Assembly: GCA_964426355.1 (NCBI GenBank)
Contig: CAYRRA010000020.1
Location: 1 to 34,400 of the forward strand
DNA: 34,400 bases
DNA from: JAJFTV01 sp964426355
GTDB lineage: Bacteria; Chloroflexota; Anaerolineae; Anaerolineales; Anaerolineaceae
Direction of reading: 5' to 3'
In this document: piece after piece, positions 25,712 through 33,788 of the stretch
Layout of the letters: every line of letters starts with the position of its first letter
Position numbering within the stretch: position 1 is the stretch's first letter
Notes under the pieces: generated by a model
What the model was told of the DNA's origin: nothing
What the model saw: the letters and a program-made list of their open reading frames with translations, nothing else
Databases searched by the model: none
Program-made: the position numbers and the translations under genes

Positions 25712-25734
25712 GTATAGTGGGAAAAACACTATAC
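25712..25734. promoter_or_regulatory. Perfect inverted repeat upstream of the flavoenzyme gene
   Basis: GTATAGTG, seven bases, then CACTATAC: perfect 8-bp arms, located 33 bp before the ATG at 25679. The arms include TATA-like hexamers, so a bound regulator would overlap the likely -10 region. Confidence 0.55.
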
Positions 25735-25816
25735 CTCCCATCATTCTAGCAAATCAAGTTTCGGCTGACATCAGAGAGAAAGCTACGACTCCCCCTTCCT
25801 TTTAGCGAACAGACTA

Positions 25817-25832
25817 TTACGCATTTGCGTAA
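25817..25832. promoter_or_regulatory. Perfect 16-bp palindrome between response regulator and flavoenzyme
   Basis: TTACGCA TT TGCGTAA. It lies 31 bp after the response-regulator stop and about 140 bp upstream of the flavoenzyme. It could be a binding site for the response regulator or another dimeric factor; no T-run follows, so it is not a terminator. Confidence 0.45.
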
Positions 25833-25862
25833 GATCAATTAAACAAACGCTGAGATTGAAAA

Positions 25863-26525
25863 TTAATCAGTTGGCGAGTCCAGGTCAACCAACTCATTCC
25901 GAACAGCATACAGGACAAGCTGTGATCGATTTTCCAGGTTCAATTTTCCCAAGATATTCGAGACGTGTGCACGGATGGTCGATTCACTTAATCCAATCTT
26001 CAGCGCGATTTGTTTGTTAGGGGTTCCAAGCGCTACCCATTGTAGAACCTCTTTTTCACGGTCAGTCAATGGATCAGTCGGTTCTGGCTCGTCTTTACTC
26101 AAGCTATGAAAAAGTTTTCGGGTGATTTGTGGCGAGAGAAAAGGATTTCCTTTGCTCACTTCTCGTAGAGCGACTAACACTTCCTCCGGATGCCGGTCTT
26201 TCAAGATATACCCCAGGGCTCCAGCTTTGATGGCAGCGTTGACCTTTTCTTCTTCAGTAAAACTGGTCAAAACGAGGATACGAGCGGATGGATTATCTTT
26301 CAGAATTTCTTTCGTGGCTTCGATCCCATCCATTTCGGGCATGACGATATCCATCAATATTACATCGGGTTTCAATTCTTTCGCACGCAGAACAGCCTGA
26401 AGACCGTTTTCCCCTTCACCGATCACCTGCATATCGGCTGAAAGATCGATCTCATTTGCCAGACCACGCCGAACAATCGGATGATCATCTACAACCAGTA
26501 CACGAATTAACGTTTTCGTTTCCAA
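25863..26525 (-). CDS. NarL/FixJ-family response regulator
   Basis: 220 residues from a TTG at 26525, chosen because GAGAGGT lies six bases upstream and the receiver domain begins at once (IRVLVVDDHP); the longer frame to 26612 would overlap the kinase coding end. Receiver: acidic pair Asp13/Asp14, phospho-acceptor Asp59 in VILMDIVMPEMDG, Thr87 and Lys109. A LuxR-type helix-turn-helix covers about 148-205 (LTDREKEVLQ, NKQIALKIGLSESTIRAHVSNI). It is translated one base from the kinase stop codon, so they form a cognate pair. Possible targets are the palindromes in the flanking spacers (25712-25832 and 29067-29100); this is inference. Confidence 0.92.
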   Translation of the reverse strand: METKTLIRVLVVDDHPIVRRGLANEIDLSADMQVIGEGENGLQAVLRAKELKPDVILMDIVMPEMDGIEATKEILKDNPSARILVLTSFTEEEKVNAAIKAGALGYILKDRHPEEVLVALREVSKGNPFLSPQITRKLFHSLSKDEPEPTDPLTDREKEVLQWVALGTPNKQIALKIGLSESTIRAHVSNILGKLNLENRSQLVLYAVRNELVDLDSPTD

Positions 26526-26526
26526 T

Positions 26527-29028
26527 TTATACCTCTCGTTTATGAGGAACAACGGTAAGGATGATGTGAGTTCCTTTCCCTGGTTTAGACCTGATAGATA
26601 ATTCTCCCCCAATAGAATTGGCGCGTTCCCGCATGCTTACCAAGCCGATTCCTGCCACACCCACATTGTCTAAATCAAACCCCTTACCATCGTCTTCGAT
26701 GGTTAACTTCACCAAATTCGGTGTGGCTTTCAGTCTAATCACCACATGGTCGGGTGCCGCGTGTTTAATCGAGTTGTTGAGTGCTTCGGTGGTAATGCGG
26801 TAAATCTCACTTTCAAGGTATGGGGGTAAATACTTCTCGCCTTGCACCTGGAAATCGCTGTGAATTCCAGCACGCTGTTCAACAGCTTCAAGTCGTAAAT
26901 TTAACGCTTTTACCAAACCTTCGCTTTCCAGCGCAAGAGGTTTTAGTTCAAACAACAGCAACCTCATTTCACGCAAAGCCTGTAATGCTGTTTCTCCAAT
27001 CTCTTCCAGATCTAGCTTCAGTTTTGAGAAGTCTCCCCGTTCTACCCGTTTATGACTCACATCGGCTGAAAGCACCAATCCGTACAAATATTGAGTTACA
27101 GAATCATGCATATTCCTGGCAAGTCGCTGTCTCTCTTCGATAATCAGGGTCTCCTGATTTTTCTGTCGAAGCATTGTGCTTTCCACCGCAATACCCAAAA
27201 GGTGGGCAGTTCTATGGATTAGATTCTCATTCGCTTCTGTAATAAGACAATTGCCAGGGATGAAAATACTTAATGTGCCGTAGTTTTTTTCCTGTACACG
27301 CAAGTCAGCGGCATAGAAAACCATGTTTTGACCCCCGGTTCGATTGGGCAGGTCTTTTTCATCGATGGACATTCTGAATAGTGAGGAATCTTGCCTTCGT
27401 TCTTCAGAAGCCATTTTGGCTGGCACAAATGAAGCATCAAACCAATTGACCAGTTCAGGTGATACCCCAACTTTCACCGCAAGTTGCAGCATTTGACCAT
27501 TTTCGCTTTTCAGGTGGATCATACCCATTGAACATGGGATGACGCTGAGGATGGTAACCAGTGAAAGTTCAAGCATTTCCTTCAACTCCACGGTTTCACT
27601 GGTGATTGCCATCAGGTCATATAGCACTGAAAGGTCCTTCTCGCGATTGGCGATGTGTTCTTCCAGGCGTTCCATAACATGAATGCGGTGCAGCGTGTTG
27701 CCTCCCGATTCAGCGACAACGCTTAAAATTTGACGATCGTCTGCGGAAAATTTCCGCGGTTCAACATAAGCCAGATACAAAAAACCCAGCAGAGCATTGG
27801 TTGTTCGTAATGGCGCAACAGCCAATGAATACATGCCAGAATGATGAAGAAAATTACAAAAACTGCACAGCCCATCACTCCCATCTTCTTCCAATGAAGG
27901 TAGGAAAGTAACTGTTTGTTTATCATAAACCAGGTGATAAACCAGATTGTTTTCATCCAATGACAAATTAGCCGGAGGGGAAACGCTCAAACCGTTGGTG
28001 GTAGCCAGTTCAAGGATACCATTTCGTTGCAGAAAAACCCCCGCTAAATCTGCTTTTAATGCCGCCATTCCAAAATTAACGATGATATCCAATACTTCTT
28101 TGCGGTTTTCAGATTGTCTCAACAGGGCATTTATTCTTTCTGAATGTTCCAGGTAATATGCGCGCTGTTGTAAGAAGCGTTTACTGCGTTGTAACTCACC
28201 GGTGCGTTCTTCAACCCGGTGTTCCAATTCTTCATTCAACCGGTTGATCGCTTCTTCGGCTGATTTTCGTTCAGTGATATCTCGGATGACTAGAGCAATC
28301 ATTGGCTCATGATTTTCCTGCTTTACCAAACCCACACGGGTCATATACCAATACTTCTTCCCAGAACGAATCGAGGCAATTTCATAGTGATCACTTTTTC
28401 CAGTTTCGACCACTTTCTGTATTGTTTTTTGAGCAATATGCCTTTGGTCAGGAACAATATATTCATAGACACACTTGCCAATTGAGTTAGACTGTACTGA
28501 GGGATTGACAGGTTTACTGTTTGTGAAAATAATCCGACCGCGCTGGTCAATTATCGTAATGATATCCGGCAACTGTTCAATGATGGTGTTCCATACCTCA
28601 ATGGATTTCCAGTTATAGTGGGTGATTCTTTCACTCTCGTTCAGTACCCGGTATTTTGCCCAACGCCCCAGGAATGTTTCCTCTTCGTTCCGCACAGGCG
28701 AACAAGTGTAATCGACATACAATTTTGTCCCGTCTTTGTGAATGAGGCAAAATTCTGAAGAAGAACACAGTAAATATTTCTGATCCCCTTTAAGATGTGT
28801 TTGAAAATAATCCTGATCGTCAGGATGAAGGATTTCAACCAGTAATTCATTTCGTGAATAAAATTCATTGGATGAATAGCCAATGAATTTTTCAACTTCT
28901 GGAGAGATATGACGAATATCTCCGTCAGAGGAAATAAAAACCTCCCAATCGAATGGGGAAGCAAGGAATGCCGCACTCACATTATCATGCGCGAGCTCGT
29001 ATGGACTAATTATTTCTCGATCACTCAT
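26527..29028 (-). CDS. Cytoplasmic hybrid-sensing histidine kinase (PAS-PAS-GAF-GAF-HisKA_3-HATPase)
   Basis: 833 residues from ATG 29028; no transmembrane segment. Two PAS-like domains (about 15-120 and 125-245, ending in VIRDITERKSAEE), a coiled coil (245-290), and two GAF-like domains (about 290-440 and 460-610). Then the NarL-type dimerisation helix with phospho-acceptor His641 in RLARNMHDSVTQ, and the ATPase with EALNNSIKHA and DDGKGFD. The first GAF holds a CSFC pair (Cys388/391) and following His-His, which might bind metal or sense redox. The frame could extend to 29178 (883 aa), but a good promoter (TTGTCA, 17 bp, TACAAT) lies inside that extension, with its start at this ATG. Input ligand unknown. 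Confidence 0.9.
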   Translation of the reverse strand: MSDREIISPYELAHDNVSAAFLASPFDWEVFISSDGDIRHISPEVEKFIGYSSNEFYSRNELLVEILHPDDQDYFQTHLKGDQKYLLCSSSEFCLIHKDGTKLYVDYTCSPVRNEEETFLGRWAKYRVLNESERITHYNWKSIEVWNTIIEQLPDIITIIDQRGRIIFTNSKPVNPSVQSNSIGKCVYEYIVPDQRHIAQKTIQKVVETGKSDHYEIASIRSGKKYWYMTRVGLVKQENHEPMIALVIRDITERKSAEEAINRLNEELEHRVEERTGELQRSKRFLQQRAYYLEHSERINALLRQSENRKEVLDIIVNFGMAALKADLAGVFLQRNGILELATTNGLSVSPPANLSLDENNLVYHLVYDKQTVTFLPSLEEDGSDGLCSFCNFLHHSGMYSLAVAPLRTTNALLGFLYLAYVEPRKFSADDRQILSVVAESGGNTLHRIHVMERLEEHIANREKDLSVLYDLMAITSETVELKEMLELSLVTILSVIPCSMGMIHLKSENGQMLQLAVKVGVSPELVNWFDASFVPAKMASEERRQDSSLFRMSIDEKDLPNRTGGQNMVFYAADLRVQEKNYGTLSIFIPGNCLITEANENLIHRTAHLLGIAVESTMLRQKNQETLIIEERQRLARNMHDSVTQYLYGLVLSADVSHKRVERGDFSKLKLDLEEIGETALQALREMRLLLFELKPLALESEGLVKALNLRLEAVEQRAGIHSDFQVQGEKYLPPYLESEIYRITTEALNNSIKHAAPDHVVIRLKATPNLVKLTIEDDGKGFDLDNVGVAGIGLVSMRERANSIGGELSIRSKPGKGTHIILTVVPHKREV

Positions 29029-29064
29029 TGCTTGTATTGTATATAGTTTTGAAATTGTTGACAA
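29028..29064 (-). promoter_or_regulatory. Kinase promoter with predicted leaderless start
   Basis: The reverse strand has TTGTCA at 29064-29059, a 17-bp spacer, and TACAAT at 29041-29036. The seven bases to the ATG put the transcription start at or next to the A of the start codon; no ribosome-binding site is present. Confidence 0.6.
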
Positions 29065-29066
29065 CT

Positions 29067-29100
29067 CAACATTTGTCCAATCGCTCATTGGCAAATGTTG
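29067..29100. promoter_or_regulatory. Long inverted repeat between divergent kinase and aminotransferase genes
   Basis: CAACATTTGTCCAAT, a five-base loop, then ATTGGCAAATGTTG: 14 paired positions with one bulged base. It sits immediately upstream of the kinase -35 and about 90 bp before the aminotransferase start, as expected for an operator controlling both directions. Confidence 0.6.
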
Positions 29101-29156
29101 AACAAAATATTTGAAATTTGGGCATTTTTGCCTAAGTTGGCGTCTTTGTAGTAAGA

Positions 29157-29162
29157 TATAAT
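29157..29162 (+). promoter_or_regulatory. -10 box of the aminotransferase-FKBP operon
   Basis: TATAAT, 26 bases before the ATG at 29189. The -35 is unclear (AAGTTG at 17 bp), which would suit an activated promoter. GAGGAAAG provides the ribosome-binding site. Confidence 0.5.
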
Positions 29163-29188
29163 CATCTTCTACAAACAAGAGGAAAGAA

Positions 29189-30535
29189 ATGATACCAGTT
29201 CATGTTCAAACAAAAATACCCGGACCCAAATCGCAGCAAATGGTCTCTCGTGCGATGGAAGTGATTGCCAAGGCACAGTATGCCGGTTTATTTGGCATCA
29301 CTGTTACCACGGGGAACGGAATTTACCTGACCGATGCAGACGGAAACACATTTTTAGATTTTCTGGCTGGAGCATCGGCGGTGAGCGTGGGTTATGGACG
29401 CCAGGAAATAATAGACGTCTATGCGAAGACTGCTCAAAAAATCCAACATTCTTGCTTTCCCTATTCACCCAACGAGGAAGCCATTGAGTTCGCGAACAAG
29501 CTGATTCAGGTTACTCCTGGTAAATATGAAAAAAGAGTCCTCTTTGGTCTTTCTGGCTCCGATGGTGTTGATGCAGCCATCAAAATCGCGCGGAGGTTTA
29601 CCGACCGCCCAAAAATCATTTCCTTCCGCGGCGGTTATCATGGTTCGACAGGTTTTTCTCTTTCGGCAAATGGTTTCTCCGGCTTACAAAAAGGGCTTTT
29701 TATCAGTGATGCCTTTGTGATGTGCGATTTTCCCCGTACCCCAGAACAAGCAGAACGCACCCTCTCAGAGATTGAAACCCTCCTCAAAAAAGGTGATGTT
29801 GCTGCACTCATAACCGAATGCATCCAGGGTGATGGTGGAAACGTAGTGCCACCGCCAGACTTTCATCGTCAGCTCGGAGAACTGGTGCATCAATACGGTT
29901 CTGTTTTCATCATTGACGAAGTTCAATCCGGCGTCGGGCGTAGTGGACAGTGGTGGGAATGCCAGACTTATGATGTGGTTCCCGACATCTTGTGCGCAGG
30001 CAAAGCCATTACATCAGGGTATATTCCTATGGGTGCCTGTATAGCCAACGCAGAAATGGCACAAACATTGGATAAAGCACAACACCTCTTCACATATTCT
30101 GGTCATCCACCTTCAGCTGCTGTAGGCAATAAGGTTTTTGAAATTATTGAAAACGAGAATTTGATCCAAAACGCCAAAGAGCGGGGCGAGCAGTTAAAAG
30201 CAGGGCTGCAAAAACTGGTCGATCGCTATCCCTTTGCAAAAGAAGTTCGCGGCAGAGGGCTGCACATTGGGTTTGAAGTCAACGACGATAGCACCAACAC
30301 ACCACTCGGCGGGTTATTCGCCTTCAGGTGCGTGGAAATGGGGATTTACCCCGGCTATTTCGGCTCGAAAAATGAGGTGATGAGACTTCACCCACCTCTC
30401 ATCATCAATGAAGCTGAGATGCAATACGCTATTGATGTCATCACTTCGGTCGCTGAAGAATGGGCTAATGGCACCTTTCCCCAAGAGACCGTTGAAAATT
30501 ATCGCCAGTTTGGCGTCGGTTTAGGCACCGATTGA
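29189..30535 (+). CDS. Class-III aminotransferase / amino-acid racemase-like (isoleucine 2-epimerase-like)
   Basis: 448 residues of fold-type I PLP enzyme: SGSDGVDAAIKIARR (122-136), GGYHGSTG (148-155), IIDEVQSGVGR (Asp243) and CAGKAITSG with the PLP lysine Lys272. By memory, the stretches FLAGASAVSVGY, ITECIQGDGG and HLFTYSGHPPSAA align well with Lactobacillus isoleucine 2-epimerase, a racemase inside the GABA-aminotransferase group. GABA or other omega-amino-acid transamination remains a full alternative. Placed near D-aminoacylases, a role in converting D-amino acids is attractive but inferred. A GAGGAAAG ribosome-binding site precedes ATG. It is divergent from the kinase, sharing the inverted repeat, and co-transcribed with the FKBP gene. 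Confidence 0.87.
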   Translation: MIPVHVQTKIPGPKSQQMVSRAMEVIAKAQYAGLFGITVTTGNGIYLTDADGNTFLDFLAGASAVSVGYGRQEIIDVYAKTAQKIQHSCFPYSPNEEAIEFANKLIQVTPGKYEKRVLFGLSGSDGVDAAIKIARRFTDRPKIISFRGGYHGSTGFSLSANGFSGLQKGLFISDAFVMCDFPRTPEQAERTLSEIETLLKKGDVAALITECIQGDGGNVVPPPDFHRQLGELVHQYGSVFIIDEVQSGVGRSGQWWECQTYDVVPDILCAGKAITSGYIPMGACIANAEMAQTLDKAQHLFTYSGHPPSAAVGNKVFEIIENENLIQNAKERGEQLKAGLQKLVDRYPFAKEVRGRGLHIGFEVNDDSTNTPLGGLFAFRCVEMGIYPGYFGSKNEVMRLHPPLIINEAEMQYAIDVITSVAEEWANGTFPQETVENYRQFGVGLGTD

Positions 30536-30557
30536 AGCCTGAATAAAAAGGATAACA

Positions 30558-31070
30558 ATGACAGAAGAAAAAAAGCACGAAGTAGTTGAAGACCAGCTTG
30601 TGGTCACCTTGAAGTACGATCTCACAGTAGACGGTGAATTAGTCGATTCATCCGAAGATGAACCCATTCAATTCATCCAGGGACAAGAGCAAATCATCCC
30701 TGGATTAGAACGGGCATTATATGGTATGCGCAAGGGTGAGCGTAAATCCGTTGTCGTTTCCCCAGAAGACGGATATGGCGAAATTGATCCAGATGCCATT
30801 AGCGATATACCCAGAGATGAATTTCCAGAAGAAATCCCGCTTGAACCAGGTATTGAACTGGAAATGAAAGATCAGGACGGCGAAACCTTGTACGCAGTGA
30901 TTGTCTCGGTTGGAAAAGACACTGTAAAACTTGATTTCAACGACCCGCTTGCCGGAAAAGAGCTTCATTTCGATGTCGAAGTCGTTGACCTGCGAACTGC
31001 TACGGCTGAAGAGCTGGAACACGGGCATGTTCACGGGTATGACGATGATGAAGACTTTGAAGAAGACTAA
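30558..31070 (+). CDS. slyD: FKBP-type peptidyl-prolyl isomerase, SlyD-like
   Basis: 170 residues. The FKBP core has LKYDLTVDGELVDSS (19-33), FIQGQEQIIPGLERALYGMRKGERK (43-67) and SPEDGYGE; the insert-in-flap chaperone domain follows (about 80-130), and LAGKELHFDVEVVDLR closes the core. The tail (EHGHVHGYDDDEDFEED) is short, with three His and many acidic residues, a reduced version of the metal-binding tail of E. coli SlyD. It would accelerate prolyl isomerisation and chaperone folding in the cytoplasm. It lies 22 bp after the aminotransferase with AAGGAT as ribosome-binding site, and a strong terminator follows. Confidence 0.92.
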   Translation: MTEEKKHEVVEDQLVVTLKYDLTVDGELVDSSEDEPIQFIQGQEQIIPGLERALYGMRKGERKSVVVSPEDGYGEIDPDAISDIPRDEFPEEIPLEPGIELEMKDQDGETLYAVIVSVGKDTVKLDFNDPLAGKELHFDVEVVDLRTATAEELEHGHVHGYDDDEDFEED

Positions 31071-31084
31071 ACTCAATTAATCAC

Positions 31085-31137
31085 AAAAGAGGCTGCGGAC
31101 ATGACATGTTTTATGTATGTCCGCAGCCTCTTTTCAT
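31085..31137. terminator. Strong rho-independent terminator after the FKBP gene
   Basis: An 18-bp perfect stem (31085-31102 with 31117-31134, core GAGGCTGCGGACAT) and a 14-base loop. The left arm starts AAAAGAGG and the right arm ends CTCTTTT, so it can work for the plus-strand FKBP operon and for the convergent phosphatase gene. Confidence 0.92.
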
Positions 31138-31172
31138 TTGCATCACAAGTTAACCGAAAAAGAATACTCTCC

Positions 31173-31916
31173 TCAAGGTGTAACCAGGTGCCCTGGTAGA
31201 AAATCCAAACGATTTGTGTAATCAATTACAGGCATCCATTCCATATTACCCCATTGATCCTTTTGAAAATCGATACGAGTCACCGCCGTATTGCTCATTG
31301 CGAACCAGACTGTACGCTCTTCCAGCTTGATAATCTCTCGTATAAAGAAATTAGTAAACGCGCCATGTGTGATAATCGCAACACCATCCTCTGTCCCGCC
31401 GTGTTCTTCAAACAATCGCGTAACCACTCTTTTTGCGCGTTCTCTTCTTTCCTCGATTTCTTCAAAGGGGCGGTTCCACCAACCCTCTTCGCCAAATTCA
31501 TCTGGAATAATCAGTTCCGGGTAGTGCTCTGAAAAAAAGGAGCGTGGTTTGCCAGGCAAGCCAACATAAGGCTCGTTTTCCCCATCCCCTGAAACAATCC
31601 CACCTGTTTCATGAATATCCCGCCAGGCAACCAGGGGTATCCCCAGTGCTTTTGAAACCGGCAATGCCGTTTGGATCGACCTGACCATCAGGCTGCAGTA
31701 CAGATGTGTAATCTTAAAACCCGTTAAATTGTGTGGGTCTCTCCCCAATGCATCGAATTGCACCTGCATCCCTTTGAGAAACTTCGCCAGATATTCTCGT
31801 TGCTGCAAACCCACTTCAGTCAACTCGGGATCCGAATCACGGTATCGGCTTGACCCGGTCGCTAACCAGGAAGCATTATTCCGTGACTGTGCATGCCGAA
31901 TAATATACAAATGCAT
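31173..31916 (-). CDS. Histidine phosphatase family protein (phosphoglycerate mutase-like)
   Basis: 247 residues from ATG 31916, chosen for GGAGG ten bases upstream and because the catalytic strand MHLYIIRHAQS then starts the protein, as usual in the family. Phospho-acceptor His8, Arg79 in SLMVRSIQTA, Glu103 in HETGG and His184 in ITHGAF complete the pocket. Such enzymes remove phosphate from sugars, nucleotides or phosphoproteins, or act as mutases; nothing here identifies the substrate. It lies 81 bp downstream of glmS in the same direction, so a link with amino-sugar phosphates is possible. A further upstream extension (to 31991) lacks a ribosome-binding site. Confidence 0.9.
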   Translation of the reverse strand: MHLYIIRHAQSRNNASWLATGSSRYRDSDPELTEVGLQQREYLAKFLKGMQVQFDALGRDPHNLTGFKITHLYCSLMVRSIQTALPVSKALGIPLVAWRDIHETGGIVSGDGENEPYVGLPGKPRSFFSEHYPELIIPDEFGEEGWWNRPFEEIEERRERAKRVVTRLFEEHGGTEDGVAIITHGAFTNFFIREIIKLEERTVWFAMSNTAVTRIDFQKDQWGNMEWMPVIDYTNRLDFLPGHLVTP

Positions 31917-31997
31917 TTTCTTTGAACCTCCAATCCATAAACTTCTTCTTTGTCGCAGTACATTAACCTGCTTTATGCCATTATGCTGCACTTCAAA

Positions 31998-33788
31998 TCA
32001 GTCAACAGTGAGTGTCTTGCTCAAATTGCGTGGAAAATCAGGATCAAATCCCAGTTCCAGGCTAATTTTATAGGAAAGTAGCTGCAACGGCAGCACTGAT
32101 AGTAATGCATTAATCTCTGCGGACGATTCGGGCAATTCAATAACTGTCTGTGCATTCGCATTGAGCCGGCTATCTTTTTCACCAAAAACAATTGCGTGCC
32201 CTCCCCGACAGGTTACCTCGTTAATGCCGCTAACAATTAACGGAACATCCTCTTTCCCTGCCACAAACAATACCGGATACCCGTCTCTGATTGCCGAAAG
32301 TGGTCCGTGTTTAAATTCTGTCGACAGCATTCCTTCGCAATGGGCATAGGTAATCTCTTTTATTTTTAACGCGCCTTCCAATGCTATTGAATAGGTATGA
32401 CCGTAACCGAGACAATAATAATCACCCCATTTCGCCAGTTCTGGAACCATTTCATCCAACAAGGGATCGATTTTACGGATCGTTTCCTGCATGAGAGAGG
32501 CAATATCGAACAATGGATCCGTTTCTTTTCCAGCCATTCGGTACGCCAGGTAAAGAAAAGCGATGACTTGATTGGTAAACGTTTTCGTGGCAGGTACACT
32601 GATTTCATATCCACATGTGAGCGGTAAATGATGAGAGCTAACACGCGTCAACGTTGAGCCAACGACATTTGCCAATCCTAAAATTTCGACCCCCCGCTTT
32701 TTTGCGATTTCGATTGCATTCAATACATCTTTCGTTTCCCCGCTCTGACTGACAAAAAAAGCAGCATCTTGATGAGTCAGTGAGTTTCCATACTGTGCGG
32801 AAAATTGAGGTGCCAATACAGGGATGGTTACCCTACCTGCCAGCCGATTGAAGTACACCGAACCCAACATGCAAGCATGAAAACTGGTTCCACATCCCAC
32901 GAAATAGATATTTCGCGCTTTTTTTAACACATTCAGGATTGCATCCACTTCCTGTGATTTTTCCAAACGATGCAAAAGTTCGTTTGCCACAACCGGTTGT
33001 TCATTAATTTCTTTCAACATAAAGTGAGCAAACCCGCCTTTTTGAGCGGCTTCCATACTTTCCTCAATAATTTCTGGCTCACGCTGTATCACGCTACCGT
33101 CCAGAACATTGTGTAGTTCAACCCGATCATGCCAAAGTGTAACAATTTCACCGTCGTATACCCGCATAATTTTTCGCGTCATCGGCAGGATTGATGGAAG
33201 GTCTGAAGAAACACAAGTAAACCCGTCTGCAATCCCTACAACCAGCCCTGAGCCTTTTTTGAGGGCGTGCAAACAGTCTTCACGCACCAGACCAATCACA
33301 AAGGAATAGTCACCTTCCAGGATTTCATGTGCCTTGCAGATTGCAGTGACCGTACTAAAACCGCGGTCAATAAACCGCTCAACCGCATGAACACAGCTTT
33401 CACCGTCGTTGGTTGACCGAACAATCATCCCTTCCGCCATGAATTGCTCACGCAGTTCAGCATTATTCACCACGTTACCGTTATGCGCGCCTACCATATC
33501 CCCATCCGAATCCAGATGTGGTTGAGAATTGACCAGCGAGGGTGCGCCAAATGTCGCCCAACGGAGTTGCATGATACCCCTTTCCCCACGCATCTCTGAG
33601 AAACGGTATTTCTCGGCTACTTCATCCACTTTTCCGGCGTCTTTTCGCAGGTCAATTTTTCCATCCCCATGAATTGTCGCACACCCGACAGAGTCGTAAC
33701 CGCGATAAGACAACCTGCGTCCAGCTTCGGTAAGAATCTCACCAAGGATTTCCTCATCTTTCTTAACAATGCCAAAGATGCCGCACAT
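31998..33788 (-). CDS. glmS: Glutamine--fructose-6-phosphate aminotransferase (isomerizing)
   Basis: 596 residues. Glutaminase domain: nucleophile Cys2 (MCGIFGIV), YRGYDSVG, RWATFGAPS (76-84), HNGNVVNN (oxyanion Asn103-Gly104). Isomerase half: two SIS domains (VGCGTSFHACM and LGYGHTYSIALEGALKIKEITYAH), EFKHGPLS, and the C-terminal RNLSKTLTVD with the active-site Lys. It makes glucosamine-6-phosphate for cell-wall and surface polymers. Compared with E. coli, RWATHG reads RWATFG, so a His in the glutaminase pocket is replaced by Phe; the size and other residues are normal. AGGAGTG precedes the ATG. I see no glmS ribozyme in the short upstream region. Confidence 0.93.
   Translation of the reverse strand: MCGIFGIVKKDEEILGEILTEAGRRLSYRGYDSVGCATIHGDGKIDLRKDAGKVDEVAEKYRFSEMRGERGIMQLRWATFGAPSLVNSQPHLDSDGDMVGAHNGNVVNNAELREQFMAEGMIVRSTNDGESCVHAVERFIDRGFSTVTAICKAHEILEGDYSFVIGLVREDCLHALKKGSGLVVGIADGFTCVSSDLPSILPMTRKIMRVYDGEIVTLWHDRVELHNVLDGSVIQREPEIIEESMEAAQKGGFAHFMLKEINEQPVVANELLHRLEKSQEVDAILNVLKKARNIYFVGCGTSFHACMLGSVYFNRLAGRVTIPVLAPQFSAQYGNSLTHQDAAFFVSQSGETKDVLNAIEIAKKRGVEILGLANVVGSTLTRVSSHHLPLTCGYEISVPATKTFTNQVIAFLYLAYRMAGKETDPLFDIASLMQETIRKIDPLLDEMVPELAKWGDYYCLGYGHTYSIALEGALKIKEITYAHCEGMLSTEFKHGPLSAIRDGYPVLFVAGKEDVPLIVSGINEVTCRGGHAIVFGEKDSRLNANAQTVIELPESSAEINALLSVLPLQLLSYKISLELGFDPDFPRNLSKTLTVD

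Noticed and set aside
25291..25749. 152-codon frame opposite the flavoenzyme
   Set aside because: Low-complexity Ala/Pro/Ser translation that mirrors the real gene; no ribosome-binding site.
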